Part shown: positions 8,519 to 16,869 of the stretch, one piece after another
Position numbering within the stretch: position 1 is the stretch's first letter
Layout: each line of letters starts with the position of its first letter
DNA from: Kribbella sp. ALI-6-A
Lineage (GTDB): Bacteria > Actinomycetota > Actinomycetes > Propionibacteriales > Kribbellaceae
Reading direction: 5' to 3'
Assembly: GCF_001984195.1 (NCBI RefSeq)
Contig: NZ_MTQN01000008.1
Location: 186,001 to 250,000, forward strand
DNA length: 64,000 nucleotides
Notes under the pieces: model-generated
Databases searched by the model: none
Told to the model about the DNA's origin: nothing
What the model saw: the letters and a program-made list of their open reading frames with translations, nothing else
Position numbers and translations under genes: made by a program

Positions 8519-9330
8519 TCAGCCGAAGACCTCCCGGTGGTCGGCCAGCCAGGTGCGGAAGGTGCGCCCGGCATGGCCGGCCAGCTTCTCGACCGCCGGT
8601 TCGATCGGGTGCGGACTGCCGACCCGTGACGACCAGTACGCGAGCAACGCCTCGAGCTGTGCGGGCCGCCGCATCATGGCGCCCATCTCCACCCGAGCCT
8701 CGTCCGCGCTGAGGTCGACGGCCTCGAAGGACGCTCCGGTGACCTCGGCGACCTGAGCCAACTGCTGGCGACGGGTCATCGACTCCGGCCCGGTGAGCGG
8801 ATACCCGCGGCCGTCGTGCTCGCCACCGGGTCCGTCCAGCAGCACACGGACCGCCACGTCGGCGATGTCCTGCTCGTGGATCGGCGCCTCCTCGGCGTCC
8901 AGGTACGGCAGCCGGACCTGACCGGTCGCGCGGATCGAGTGGGCCCAGTAAATCGCGTTGCTCATGAACGCGCCGGGCTGCAGTACGTCGTCGCGTACGA
9001 ACCGCTGCCGACGAGCTGCTCGGTCTCCGCATGCGGATCACCGGCGGCCTCGTCGGTCCCGGCCTGGGACGACATCGACGACAGCAGCACCACCTGCCGT
9101 ACGCCGGCCGCGTCGGCCGCTGCCGCGAAGAGGCCTGCGGTCGACGGATCGGCGTACAGGAAGACCTGCGTGACGCCGTCGAGGGCCGGGGACAACGGGT
9201 CGTAGGCGATCGCGCCGGGAAGATCGGCCGGCGCGCGACTGGCGATCCGGACGTCGCGGCCGGCGGCGGTGAGACCAGCGTAGACGGCGCGGGCGATGCG
9301 GCCGCGACCTCCGGTGACGAGAATAGTCAT
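8519..9330 (-). pseudogene. NmrA-type NAD(P)-binding protein, frameshifted
   Basis: Two reading frames on the minus strand make one protein of about 270 residues. The first (9330-8962) starts TILVTGGRGRIARAVYAGLTAAG with the GxGxxG-like motif and contains VVLLSSMSSQ, then stops after a nonsense tail. The second (8965-8519) continues with the family sequence LQPGAFMSNA, EQDIADVAV and YPLTGPE. The break is at about 8985-9000, inside a CG-rich stretch where a one-base loss or two-base gain restores the frame. GGAG lies 8 bases upstream of the ATG at 9330. It is divergent from the TetR gene at 9400. Either a recent inactivation or a sequencing error. Confidence 0.8.
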
Positions 9331-9346
9331 GGATGAGCTCCAAAAA

Positions 9347-9359
9347 TGTAGTGACTACA
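9347..9359. promoter_or_regulatory. Candidate TetR operator between divergent genes
   Basis: TGTAGT-G-ACTACA is a perfect 13-base palindrome in the 69-base gap between the NmrA-type gene and the TetR gene. Position and symmetry suit the TetR regulator at 9400 controlling both genes. Confidence 0.6.
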
Positions 9360-9399
9360 AGATTGGAAAGAGTAAAGCACGGCGCCTTAAGGTGTGTCC

Positions 9400-10014
9400 A
9401 TGGAGATCGGGCGCCGGGAGCGCAAGAAGCAGCAGACCCGGCAGGCGATCTCCGACGTGGCGACCCGGCTGTTCCTGGAACGCGGGTTCGACGCGGTGAC
9501 AGTGGCCGAGGTGGCGAAGGCGGCTGACGTCGCGGTGCAGACGGTGTTCAACCACTTCCCGACCAAGGAAGACCTGTTCTTCGACGAGACCGGCTGGTGG
9601 GCGGGTCCGGCGCAGGCGATCCGTGATGCGCCGCCGGGCGCGAATCCGATCACCGTGCTGGAGCAGCAGTACTTGAGCGTGGTGCGGGGCCGCTTGGAGT
9701 CCGGCCACCTTGCCACCTGGCTCGAGTTCAACCGCACGACCGCGGAGAGTCCCGCGTTGCTCGCTCGCCGTCGCCAGATCGCCGAGGAGATGGAGGACAC
9801 GCTCGCGGCTGCCCTGCTCGCGCGCGATCCCGAGCTGAAGCCGCTGACGGCCCGGCTGATCGCCGCGCAGTTCGCCGCCGCGCAGAAGGTGCTGGAGCAG
9901 GAGCTGGCGCTGATCCTGCCGGCCGATGCGAATCCCGAGCAGCTGAAAGCGGCGAACGCGGAGCTCAAGCAGGCTGTCGCCGAGGTGTTCGGCGCACTCC
10001 GTCGCGCTTGGTGA
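9400..10014 (+). CDS. TetR-family transcriptional regulator
   Basis: 204 residues. Residues about 5-55 are the TetR helix-turn-helix: RKKQQTRQAISDVATRLFLERGFDAVTVAEVAKAADVAVQTVFNHFPTKEDLF. The rest is an all-alpha ligand domain without an obvious motif. ATG 9400 is preferred to GTG 9394 because it gives the usual short tail before the HTH. It is divergent from the frameshifted NmrA-type gene, with a palindrome in the gap, so it is probably a local autorepressor. Confidence 0.9.
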   Translation: MEIGRRERKKQQTRQAISDVATRLFLERGFDAVTVAEVAKAADVAVQTVFNHFPTKEDLFFDETGWWAGPAQAIRDAPPGANPITVLEQQYLSVVRGRLESGHLATWLEFNRTTAESPALLARRRQIAEEMEDTLAAALLARDPELKPLTARLIAAQFAAAQKVLEQELALILPADANPEQLKAANAELKQAVAEVFGALRRAW

Positions 10015-10066
10015 CCGCGGCGCTGGATTCCCGGAGCGGCACGGTTAGCGGGTAGTCTGCTTGGTT

Positions 10067-11188
10067 GTGGCTGGACTGGATTTTGACGCGGAGCTCAAGC
10101 AGCTCGACGCGACGCTGACCTCGATCGAGAAGGTTCTCGATCTGGACACCATGCGCCGGGAGATCGCCGACCTCGGGGAGGCGGTCGCCGCGCCCGACCT
10201 GTGGGACGACCAGGCGAACGCGCAGAAGGTGACGTCGCGGCTGTCCAGCCTGCAGGCCGACCTGGAGCGGGTGACCAGCCTGCGCAGCCGGATCGACGAC
10301 CTGGGCGTGATGATCGAGCTGTCCCGCGAGGAGAACGACGCCGACAGCCTGGCCGAGTCCGAGAAGGAGATCGCCGCGCTGGCCAAGTCGATCCAGTCCC
10401 TCGAGGTCCGCACCCTGCTGTCCGGCGAGTACGACGAGCGCGAGGCCCTGGTCACGATCCGCTCCGGCGCGGGTGGCGTGGACGCCGCGGACTTCGCCGA
10501 GATGCTGCAGCGGATGTACCTGCGCTGGGCCGAGCGGCACGGCTACCCGACCGAGGTCTACGACACGTCCTACGCCGAGGAGGCCGGGCTCAAGTCGACC
10601 ACCTTCGGCGTCAAGGCGCCGTACGCCTACGGCACGCTGAGCGTCGAGTCGGGCACGCACCGGCTGGTCCGGATCTCCCCGTTCGACAACCAGGGCCGCC
10701 GGCAGACCTCGTTCGCCGCGGTCGAGGTGGTCCCGGTGCTGGAGCAGACCGACGAGATCGACGTCCCGGAGGAGGAGCTGCGCATCGACGTGTACCGCTC
10801 GTCCGGTCCGGGTGGGCAGAGCGTCAACACCACCGACTCCGCGGTCCGGATCACCCACATCCCGACCGGCACGGTGGTCTCCTGCCAGAACGAGAAGTCC
10901 CAGCTGCAGAACAAGGCCAGCGCGATGGTGATCCTCAAGGCCAAGCTGCTCGCGCTGAAGAAGGCCGAGGAGCGGGCCCAGATCGACGCGCTGCGCGGTG
11001 ACGTGCAGGGCTCGTGGGGCGACCAGATGCGCTCCTACGTGCTGCACCCGTACCAGATGGTGAAGGACCTGCGGACCCAGTTCGAGTCCGGCAACACCTC
11101 GGGTGTGTTCGACGGCGAGATCGACGAGTTCATCGAGGCCGGCATCCGCTGGCGCCGGACCGGCCAGACGGTTGCCGACCAGAACTGA
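10067..11188 (+). CDS. prfB: Peptide chain release factor 2
   Basis: 373 residues; recognises UGA and UAA stop codons and triggers peptide release. It has the SPF codon-recognition tripeptide ([16 protein letters not shown]) and the GGQ motif in [17 protein letters not shown], followed by NEKSQLQNK. Full length and in one frame, with no programmed frameshift site, as usual in Actinobacteria. The GTG at 10067 gives the family N-terminus [16 protein letters not shown] lies 8 bases upstream, so a leaderless transcript beginning at GTG is plausible. In many actinobacteria ftsE follows directly; here the next gene is a pentapeptide-repeat fusion and ftsE is 27.5 kb away. Confidence 0.97.
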   Translation: MAGLDFDAELKQLDATLTSIEKVLDLDTMRREIADLGEAVAAPDLWDDQANAQKVTSRLSSLQADLERVTSLRSRIDDLGVMIELSREENDADSLAESEKEIAALAKSIQSLEVRTLLSGEYDEREALVTIRSGAGGVDAADFAEMLQRMYLRWAERHGYPTEVYDTSYAEEAGLKSTTFGVKAPYAYGTLSVESGTHRLVRISPFDNQGRRQTSFAAVEVVPVLEQTDEIDVPEEELRIDVYRSSGPGGQSVNTTDSAVRITHIPTGTVVSCQNEKSQLQNKASAMVILKAKLLALKKAEERAQIDALRGDVQGSWGDQMRSYVLHPYQMVKDLRTQFESGNTSGVFDGEIDEFIEAGIRWRRTGQTVADQN

Positions 11189-11189
11189 C

Positions 11190-11966
11190 GTGACCGCGGA
11201 GCTCCGCGCCGACTGCGGGAGCTGCTTCGGGCTGTGCTGTGTCGCGCTGACGTTCGCCAGGTCCGCGGACTTCGCGATCGACAAACCGGCCGGCGACCCC
11301 TGCCCGAACCTGCAGGAGGACTTCCGCTGCGGCATCCACAGCAAGCTCCGCCCGGCGGGTTTCCAGGGCTGCACGGTCTACGACTGCTTCGGCGCGGGCC
11401 AGAAAATCTCCCGGCAGGCCGGAGTGAGCTGGCGCGAGCAGCCCGGCCAGGAGATGTTCGCCGCGCTGCCGATCATGCGGCAGCTGCACGAACTGCTCTG
11501 GTACCTGTACGACGCGCAGCAGCGCCCCGAGACCGCGCCGATCCGGGCCGAGCTCCAGCGAAGCCTCGACCACGTCGAGGCCCTGACCCAGCAGCCGGTC
11601 CTGGAAGTTGACCTGGGCAACGAACGCCAGAGCGTCAACGAGTTGCTGCTGACCACCAGCCGGCTCGTTCGCGGCAAGCAGAGCAAGAAGAAGGAACGCC
11701 GCGGCGCCGACCTCGTCGGGGCCAAGCTGCGCAAGGCCGACCTGAGCCGGGCCAACCTGCGCGGCGCCTACCTGATCGCTGCCGACCTGGCCGGCGCCGA
11801 CCTCCGCAAGGCGGATCTGATCGGCGCCGACCTCCGCGACAGCGACCTCCGGGGCGCTGACCTCACCGACGCGCTCTTCGTCACCCAGTCGCAGGTCAAC
11901 GCGGCCCGGGGCGACAGCAGCACCAGGATCCCCGGCAGCTTGCTGCGCCCCGACCACTGGAACTAA
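11190..11966 (+). CDS. Cysteine-rich N-terminal domain fused to pentapeptide repeats
   Basis: 258 residues from GTG 11190, just after the prfB stop. The first 70 residues hold a dense cysteine set (CGSCFGLCC, then single Cys in DPCPNL, FRCGIH, GCTVYDC), resembling metal- or FeS-binding Cys clusters of the YkgJ type. A helical middle follows. Residues about 170-240 are pentapeptide repeats of the A(D/N)Lxx form (GADLVGAKLRKADLSRANL and on), predicted to fold as a right-handed quadrilateral beta-helix. Some pentapeptide proteins mimic DNA and protect gyrase; that role is not shown here. Its end overlaps the convergent transporter by four bases. Confidence 0.8.
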   Translation: MTAELRADCGSCFGLCCVALTFARSADFAIDKPAGDPCPNLQEDFRCGIHSKLRPAGFQGCTVYDCFGAGQKISRQAGVSWREQPGQEMFAALPIMRQLHELLWYLYDAQQRPETAPIRAELQRSLDHVEALTQQPVLEVDLGNERQSVNELLLTTSRLVRGKQSKKKERRGADLVGAKLRKADLSRANLRGAYLIAADLAGADLRKADLIGADLRDSDLRGADLTDALFVTQSQVNAARGDSSTRIPGSLLRPDHWN

Positions 11967-13375
11967 CGCAGCTGCCGAGTCACCGGCGTCATCAGCAGCG
12001 AGATCGCGGTGATGGCCAGCGCCACCGCGGCCAGCGAGCCGCCCTGACCCCACGACGTACCGGACAGCGACAAGTACGCCGTACCGACCGTGGCTGCGCC
12101 GAGTGCCAGGCAGGTCTGCTGGCTCGTCAGCAAGATGCCGCTGCCGAGTCCGGCCTGGGCAGGCGGCACCTGACCGACCACCACGCCCATCAGCGGGACC
12201 ATCACCAGTCCACTGCCGAAGCCGGCGATCAGCATCGGCAGAGCGAGGGTCCACGGCGTCACGTCGGGCCACAACGCCAGGCCGACCGCCGCCAGTACGG
12301 CGTACCCGACGGCCTGGATCAGCCAGCCGCGCACGATCAGACCGGCGCCGTACCGCGCCTGCAGGCGCGGGCCGTAGATCGACGTAATCAGGAAGCCGAC
12401 TGCCATTGGCAGCAGGCTCAGACCACCTTCCAACGGTGACATTCCGGCCTCGCCCTGGGTGGCCAGCGCGAACACGAACATGAACCCGCCGAACGTCGTG
12501 AAGAACGCCATCGCCAGCAGCAGGCCGATTCGCATCGCCTTCAGGCGCAGCACGGTCGGAGGGATGAGCGGAGCCCGATCGGCCTTCTCGGCCCGGTGCT
12601 GGTGCAGGCCGAGCAGCCCCACAGCCGGTACGACGGCCGCCAGCGACAGCCAGGTCCACAGCGGCCAGCCGAGCGGGCGTCCCTCGGTCAGCGGTAGCAG
12701 CAGGAGCACCAGCGTGAGCGCGAGCAGTCCGGCGCCGGCGAGGTCGACCCGGTGGGCCTGAGCGGCCCGGGTCTCCGGCAGGAGCTTCAGCGCCGCGGCG
12801 AGCGCGACAATGCCGACCGGCACGTTGACCAGGAAGACGGCCCGCCAGCCCAGCCCGAACACGTCGGCCTCAACCAGTACGCCGCCCAGGATCTGGCCCA
12901 GGGCTGCCGCGGCCCCACCGGCGACACCGAACATCGCCATCGCCCGCGCCCGATGCTCACCGGCGAGCAAGCTGCTGATCGAAGCGAGCACCTGCGGCGT
13001 CATCGCGGCGGCGGCCGCGCCCTGGAGCACCCGGGCGGCCAGCAGGACGCCGATCGACGGAGCGATCGCGCAGAGCAGCGACATCACCGTGAATCCGACC
13101 AGACCGATCAGGAACAGCCGCTTCCGGCCGAAGCCGTCGCCGAGCCGTCCGCCGACGACGAGCAGAGTCGCGTTGGCGATGCCGTAGCTGCCGACGACCA
13201 GCTGGAGTTCGCCGGGCGTCGCGTGCAGGTCGGTCCCGATCGCCGGGAGCGCGACGTTGATGATGAAAAACGAGAGCATCGGCAGGAAGGCGCCGAAGAG
13301 CAGGGTGGTGAGCGCCACCGGACCGAGCGGCGATTTGGCAGGTGCGTCGATCGGCGGAGCGGAGGTCTGTGTCAT
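11963..13375 (-). CDS. DHA2-type major facilitator superfamily exporter
   Basis: 470 residues with about 14 hydrophobic helices, the size of the 14-helix drug:H+ antiporter family. Near the N-terminus is FIINVALPAIGTDL (motif D1-like), then GGRLGDGFGRKR (motif A). ATG 13375 begins a polar lead of about 20 residues. It is divergent from the MmyB-like regulator, a common exporter/regulator arrangement, so the regulator probably controls it. The substrate is unknown; drug or metabolite efflux is the family default. Confidence 0.88.
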   Translation of the reverse strand: MTQTSAPPIDAPAKSPLGPVALTTLLFGAFLPMLSFFIINVALPAIGTDLHATPGELQLVVGSYGIANATLLVVGGRLGDGFGRKRLFLIGLVGFTVMSLLCAIAPSIGVLLAARVLQGAAAAAMTPQVLASISSLLAGEHRARAMAMFGVAGGAAAALGQILGGVLVEADVFGLGWRAVFLVNVPVGIVALAAALKLLPETRAAQAHRVDLAGAGLLALTLVLLLLPLTEGRPLGWPLWTWLSLAAVVPAVGLLGLHQHRAEKADRAPLIPPTVLRLKAMRIGLLLAMAFFTTFGGFMFVFALATQGEAGMSPLEGGLSLLPMAVGFLITSIYGPRLQARYGAGLIVRGWLIQAVGYAVLAAVGLALWPDVTPWTLALPMLIAGFGSGLVMVPLMGVVVGQVPPAQAGLGSGILLTSQQTCLALGAATVGTAYLSLSGTSWGQGGSLAAVALAITAISLLMTPVTRQLR

Positions 13376-13497
13376 GATCCCCAGCCTGCGCTGCTCCGGA
13401 TCCGGGTAGTGAGAGCCTGGTTATCCTAGTACTCACACCACCTGGCACCGGCCTTCCGCGGCCCCGCGAGCTCGGCCACGATGGAGGGGTGAGCGTC

Positions 13498-14349
13498 GTG
13501 ACCAGCCTGCCAGTCAGCCGCCAGAACGGCCCGGACGAGCGCCGCCGCGAGCTGGCGGGCTTCCTGCGCAGCCGCCGGGAGCGGCTTCAGCCCGAGGAGG
13601 TCGGCTTCGCACCGGGCGGCCGACGCCGTACGCCGGGCCTGCGGCGCGAGGAGGTCGCGCAGCTCGCCGGGGTCGGTGTCACCTGGTACACCTGGCTCGA
13701 GCAGGGCCGGGACATCAACGTGTCCGCCCAAGTGGTCGAGGCGATCGCCCGGACGCTGCGCCTCGACCGGCTGGAGCGCAACCACCTCTACACCCTGGCC
13801 GGGTTGCCGCTGGGGCCGGTGAGCGCCGAGTGCGGCGGTCTGCCGCCGTCGGTGCAGCGCATGCTCGACAACGCCTCGCCGTACCCGGGACTGGTGCTCA
13901 ACGCCCGGTACGACGTCCTGGCCTTCAACGACGCGTACTGCAAGATCATGCTCGACCTGACCCAGATCCCGGTCGAGGAGCGCAACGTACTCTGGCTGAC
14001 CTTCGTCACCCAGCAGTGGCAGTGCTCGTTCAGTGACTCGGAGTCGATCAAGCTGCACATGGTGGCGGGCTACCGGGCAGCCTCCGCCGATCACCTGGGC
14101 GAGCCCAGCTGGCAGGAGCTGACCCAGCGGCTGCTGGCCGAATCGCCGGAGTTCGCCGACCTGTGGAACCGGTACGACGTCGCCGCGCCGAGCAACAACG
14201 TCAAGGTGATCGACCACCCGCGGGTGGGCCGGCTCCGGATCGAACCGGTGAACATGTGGCTCACCCGGCTCGGCAGCGCCCGGGCCACCATCTACACCGC
14301 GGTCGACGACGAGTCCGAGGCGAAGTTCCGGCGGTTGCTCGAGGACTGA
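13498..14349 (+). CDS. Helix-turn-helix regulator with MmyB-like ligand domain
   Basis: 283 residues. After ELAGFLRSRRERLQPEEVG comes GRRRTPGLRREEVAQLAGVGVTWYTWLEQGRDINVS, the signature of XRE-type regulators with a C-terminal MmyB-like (PAS-like) domain, from which the rest of the protein is built (SPYPGLVLNARYDVLAFN, VKVIDHPRVGRLRIEPVNMW). Two in-frame GTGs exist; 13498 is preferred because GGAGGGG sits about 9 bases upstream, whereas 13489 would leave almost no spacing. Divergent from the MFS exporter. Such regulators often act beside oxidoreductases or transporters. Confidence 0.88.
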   Translation: MTSLPVSRQNGPDERRRELAGFLRSRRERLQPEEVGFAPGGRRRTPGLRREEVAQLAGVGVTWYTWLEQGRDINVSAQVVEAIARTLRLDRLERNHLYTLAGLPLGPVSAECGGLPPSVQRMLDNASPYPGLVLNARYDVLAFNDAYCKIMLDLTQIPVEERNVLWLTFVTQQWQCSFSDSESIKLHMVAGYRAASADHLGEPSWQELTQRLLAESPEFADLWNRYDVAAPSNNVKVIDHPRVGRLRIEPVNMWLTRLGSARATIYTAVDDESEAKFRRLLED

Positions 14350-14350
14350 G

Positions 14351-14391
14351 CCGGACGGCCGGCGGCATCCAAGGCGCCGCCGGCCGTCCGG
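14351..14391. terminator. Bidirectional hairpin terminator
   Basis: Perfect 16-base arms (14351-14366 and 14376-14391) around a 9-base loop, between the convergent genes ending at 14349 and 14395. No T-run, as is common in high-GC actinobacteria. Confidence 0.75.
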
Positions 14392-14394
14392 GGA

Positions 14395-15339
14395 TCAGCT
14401 GATCGGGATCCCGGGGTTCGCCAGGCCCCTCCCGCCGGTGACGGTGTTGCTGCTGTCGATCGTGACCTTGCAGCTGGTCGCGTTGTAGTTGGTGATGTAG
14501 AACGCGTACCGCCCGCTGCCGGTGGCCCCCGTCAGGTCCGACCGGTTGTTGCGGAAGACGGTGCCGCAGCCCCACCCGGACTGCTGGGTGTGGGTCTCGA
14601 AACCGTTGTTGGTGGTGTTCTTGCCGGTGTTGTTCTCGATCAGGTAGTTGTTGCCTTTGACATCGACCCAGCTGTCGTCGTAGTTGGCGCCGGTCAGGCC
14701 GCGGCCGTCGAAGGTGTTGCCGGCCACCCGGCCGCCGGTGGTGCCCTCCTTCAGGTCGATCGCCTCGCCGCCGACGTCGGGACCGATCGTGTTGTCGAGG
14801 ATCTGCACGTTGTCGGACTTGTCCGACGTACCGCCGGCGCTGCCGACGTACACGCCCTCGCCCATGCCCCGGCCGTCGTTGCCGGTGTCGTAGATCGTCG
14901 AGTTGCGGATCGTGCCGTACGTGCTGGAGTTGCGGAAGTGCACGCCCTCCATGTCCAGGCCGTGCACGGTGACACCGTCGATCACCACCCGGGTGGCGGA
15001 GTCGATCATGATGCCCTTCTGGCCGCCGGTGACCGTGAGGCCCTTGACCTGCCAGTACGACGCGCCGTTCAGGTGCAGGCCGTAGCCGCCACCCGCGGTG
15101 AGGACGGCCCGAGCGCTGCCGACGAGCGTGATCGGCGCGCTCGACGTACCGGCGACGGTGGTCTTGAAGTTGCCGGTGTAGGTGCCGTCGGCAAGCCTGA
15201 TCGTGTCGCCGGGCTTGGCGCTGGTCAGGGCGGTCTTCAGTTGCGCGGCGGTGCTGACATCGATCGTGGCCGCTTCGGCCGGACCGGCGACGAGACCGGC
15301 GGCGACCACGCCCAGGGTGAGCAGCAGTGCGGTTCTCAT
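14395..15339 (-). CDS. Secreted right-handed parallel beta-helix protein (polysaccharide-lyase-like)
   Basis: 314 residues. Signal peptide: RTALLLTLGVVAAGLVAGPAEA, cleaved after AEA. The mature part has repeated solenoid turns (LHLNGASYWQVKGLTVTGG, GIMIDSATRVVIDGVTVHG, VHFRNSSTYGTIRNSTIY, NVQILDNTIGP, NYLIENNTGKN). This is the fold of pectate/alginate/chondroitin lyases and related enzymes. The opening segment DVSTAAQLKTALTSAKPGDTIRLADGTYTG is common in PL6-like and other beta-helix proteins, but no catalytic residues can be assigned by eye. It starts at the ATGA overlap with the upstream CBM-dehydrogenase gene and ends at a hairpin. Confidence 0.82.
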   Translation of the reverse strand: MRTALLLTLGVVAAGLVAGPAEAATIDVSTAAQLKTALTSAKPGDTIRLADGTYTGNFKTTVAGTSSAPITLVGSARAVLTAGGGYGLHLNGASYWQVKGLTVTGGQKGIMIDSATRVVIDGVTVHGLDMEGVHFRNSSTYGTIRNSTIYDTGNDGRGMGEGVYVGSAGGTSDKSDNVQILDNTIGPDVGGEAIDLKEGTTGGRVAGNTFDGRGLTGANYDDSWVDVKGNNYLIENNTGKNTTNNGFETHTQQSGWGCGTVFRNNRSDLTGATGSGRYAFYITNYNATSCKVTIDSSNTVTGGRGLANPGIPIS

Positions 15340-16781
15340 TGGATCACCGACCTGAGCAGCTTGTCGCCGGTGGTGTTGGAGCTGCTGATCCAGATCGCGT
15401 TCGCACCTGGGACCTTCACCACCGACCGGAGCCGGCCGAAGGTGCTGGTGAAGTACGCCTGGGTCGCGCCGGCGTTCTCGCCGTTCAGTTCGACCCGCCA
15501 CAGCCGCTGGCCGCGCAGCGCCGCGACGTACGCCGTGTCGTTGACGATCGCGAGGCTGCTCGGTGACGCCTCGGCCGTCGTCCAGGTGCGCTTGGGGTTG
15601 TCCATGCCGGGCGTACTGCAGGTGCCCTGGCAGATCGGCCAGCCGTAGTTGTGGCCGCTGACGATCAGATTGAGCTCGTCGAACTGGGTGTCTCCGAGCT
15701 CGGCGGACCACATCCGGCCGGCGGAGTCCCAGGCCAGGCCCTGCGGATTGCGGTGGCCCTTGCTGTAGACCAGGTTGCCGAACGGGTTGCCCGGCGCGGG
15801 CTGGCCGCTGGTGGTGAAGCGCAGGATCTTGCCGTTGAGCGAGTTGTTGTCCTGCGAGGTGGCGGTGTCCTGGGCGTCGCCGGTGCCGGCGTACAGGTAG
15901 CCGTCCGGGCCGAATTTGAGCTGGCCGCCGTTGTGGAAGGTGTTGCTGCGGATGCCCGGCACGATCACTGTCCGGTTGGACAAGGTGGTGCCGTCGAAGT
16001 TCATCCGGACGATCCGGTTCTCGGTCCGTCCGTTGTCGTTGGAGGTGTGGAAGAGGTAGACCGCCTGGTCGGTGGTGCCGTTCCAGGTCGGCGAGACAGC
16101 GATTCCCATCAGCCCGCCTTCACCGTTGGTGGTGACGGAGTTCGGCACGGTGCCGACCGTGGTGCGGGTGCCGTCGAGGCTGACCCGGGAGACCCGGAAA
16201 CTGTTCCGCTCGGTCATCAGGGCGGATTGACCGTCGGGCAGGAACGAGGTGGCCCAGGGCAACGACAGACCGGTGACCAGCTCGGTCGGCTGCTGGGGTA
16301 CGCCGCGCACCGGGGCCGGCGCGGTGTCGACGTCGACGGCGTCCAGGTTGGGCAGACCGGCGGCGGTGGCAGCGGTGGCGCGGATGGTGTTGGTGCCGGC
16401 CGCCAGATTGACGGTGATCACCCGGTCCTGCCAGGTGGTCCACGCTCCAGTGCCGGCGAACGACAGGTTGTCGGAGACCAGCGTGCCGTTCACCGTGATG
16501 TCGGCGGCGCGGTTGGCCGTCGTACCGTTGGCGAAGCGGAACGAGACCGTGGCCTGGCCCGCGGCCTGGACCGGAACGCTCCACTGGACGTAGCTGCCGG
16601 CGACGTTGTCGCCGTTGACGAAGCCGGTCCCGGTGAAACCGGCATGGTTCGACTCGACCACGCCCTGGGAGATCGTGGCCGACTCCGCCTGGTAGCGGAT
16701 CGGCGCGGCGGCCGCCTGATGCGCGGGGACCAAGGCCGCGACGAGCAGGACGGGTACTGCTGTTCGGAGCAGTCGTCCCAT
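15336..16781 (-). CDS. Secreted CBM-fused PQQ-type sugar dehydrogenase (glucose/sorbosone dehydrogenase family)
   Basis: 481 residues from ATG 16781, with AAAGGAAG upstream. Signal peptide LLRTAVPVLLVAALVPAHQAAAA, then a CBM35/CBM6-like domain (about 27-150: YQAESATISQGVVESNHAGFTG ... NTIRATAATAAGLPNLDAVDVD) and a six-bladed beta-propeller (about 160-480) with LPWATSFLPDGQSALMTERN, GLMGIAVSP, HNGGQLKFGPDGYLYAGTGD and GHRNPQGLAWD, hallmarks of the soluble glucose dehydrogenase (GSDH) family. Extracellular sugar or polysaccharide oxidation is likely; whether it binds PQQ is not shown. Its CBM is closely related to that of the GH5 protein upstream. Confidence 0.87.
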   Translation of the reverse strand: MGRLLRTAVPVLLVAALVPAHQAAAAPIRYQAESATISQGVVESNHAGFTGTGFVNGDNVAGSYVQWSVPVQAAGQATVSFRFANGTTANRAADITVNGTLVSDNLSFAGTGAWTTWQDRVITVNLAAGTNTIRATAATAAGLPNLDAVDVDTAPAPVRGVPQQPTELVTGLSLPWATSFLPDGQSALMTERNSFRVSRVSLDGTRTTVGTVPNSVTTNGEGGLMGIAVSPTWNGTTDQAVYLFHTSNDNGRTENRIVRMNFDGTTLSNRTVIVPGIRSNTFHNGGQLKFGPDGYLYAGTGDAQDTATSQDNNSLNGKILRFTTSGQPAPGNPFGNLVYSKGHRNPQGLAWDSAGRMWSAELGDTQFDELNLIVSGHNYGWPICQGTCSTPGMDNPKRTWTTAEASPSSLAIVNDTAYVAALRGQRLWRVELNGENAGATQAYFTSTFGRLRSVVKVPGANAIWISSSNTTGDKLLRSVIQ

Positions 16782-16869
16782 GAGTTGCTTCCTTTCGAGG
16801 GGGCGGTGAGGAGACTCAGGGGAGAACCCGGGCCGGTCCTGGGGGCGTGAGGACCGGCCCGGGCGCACT

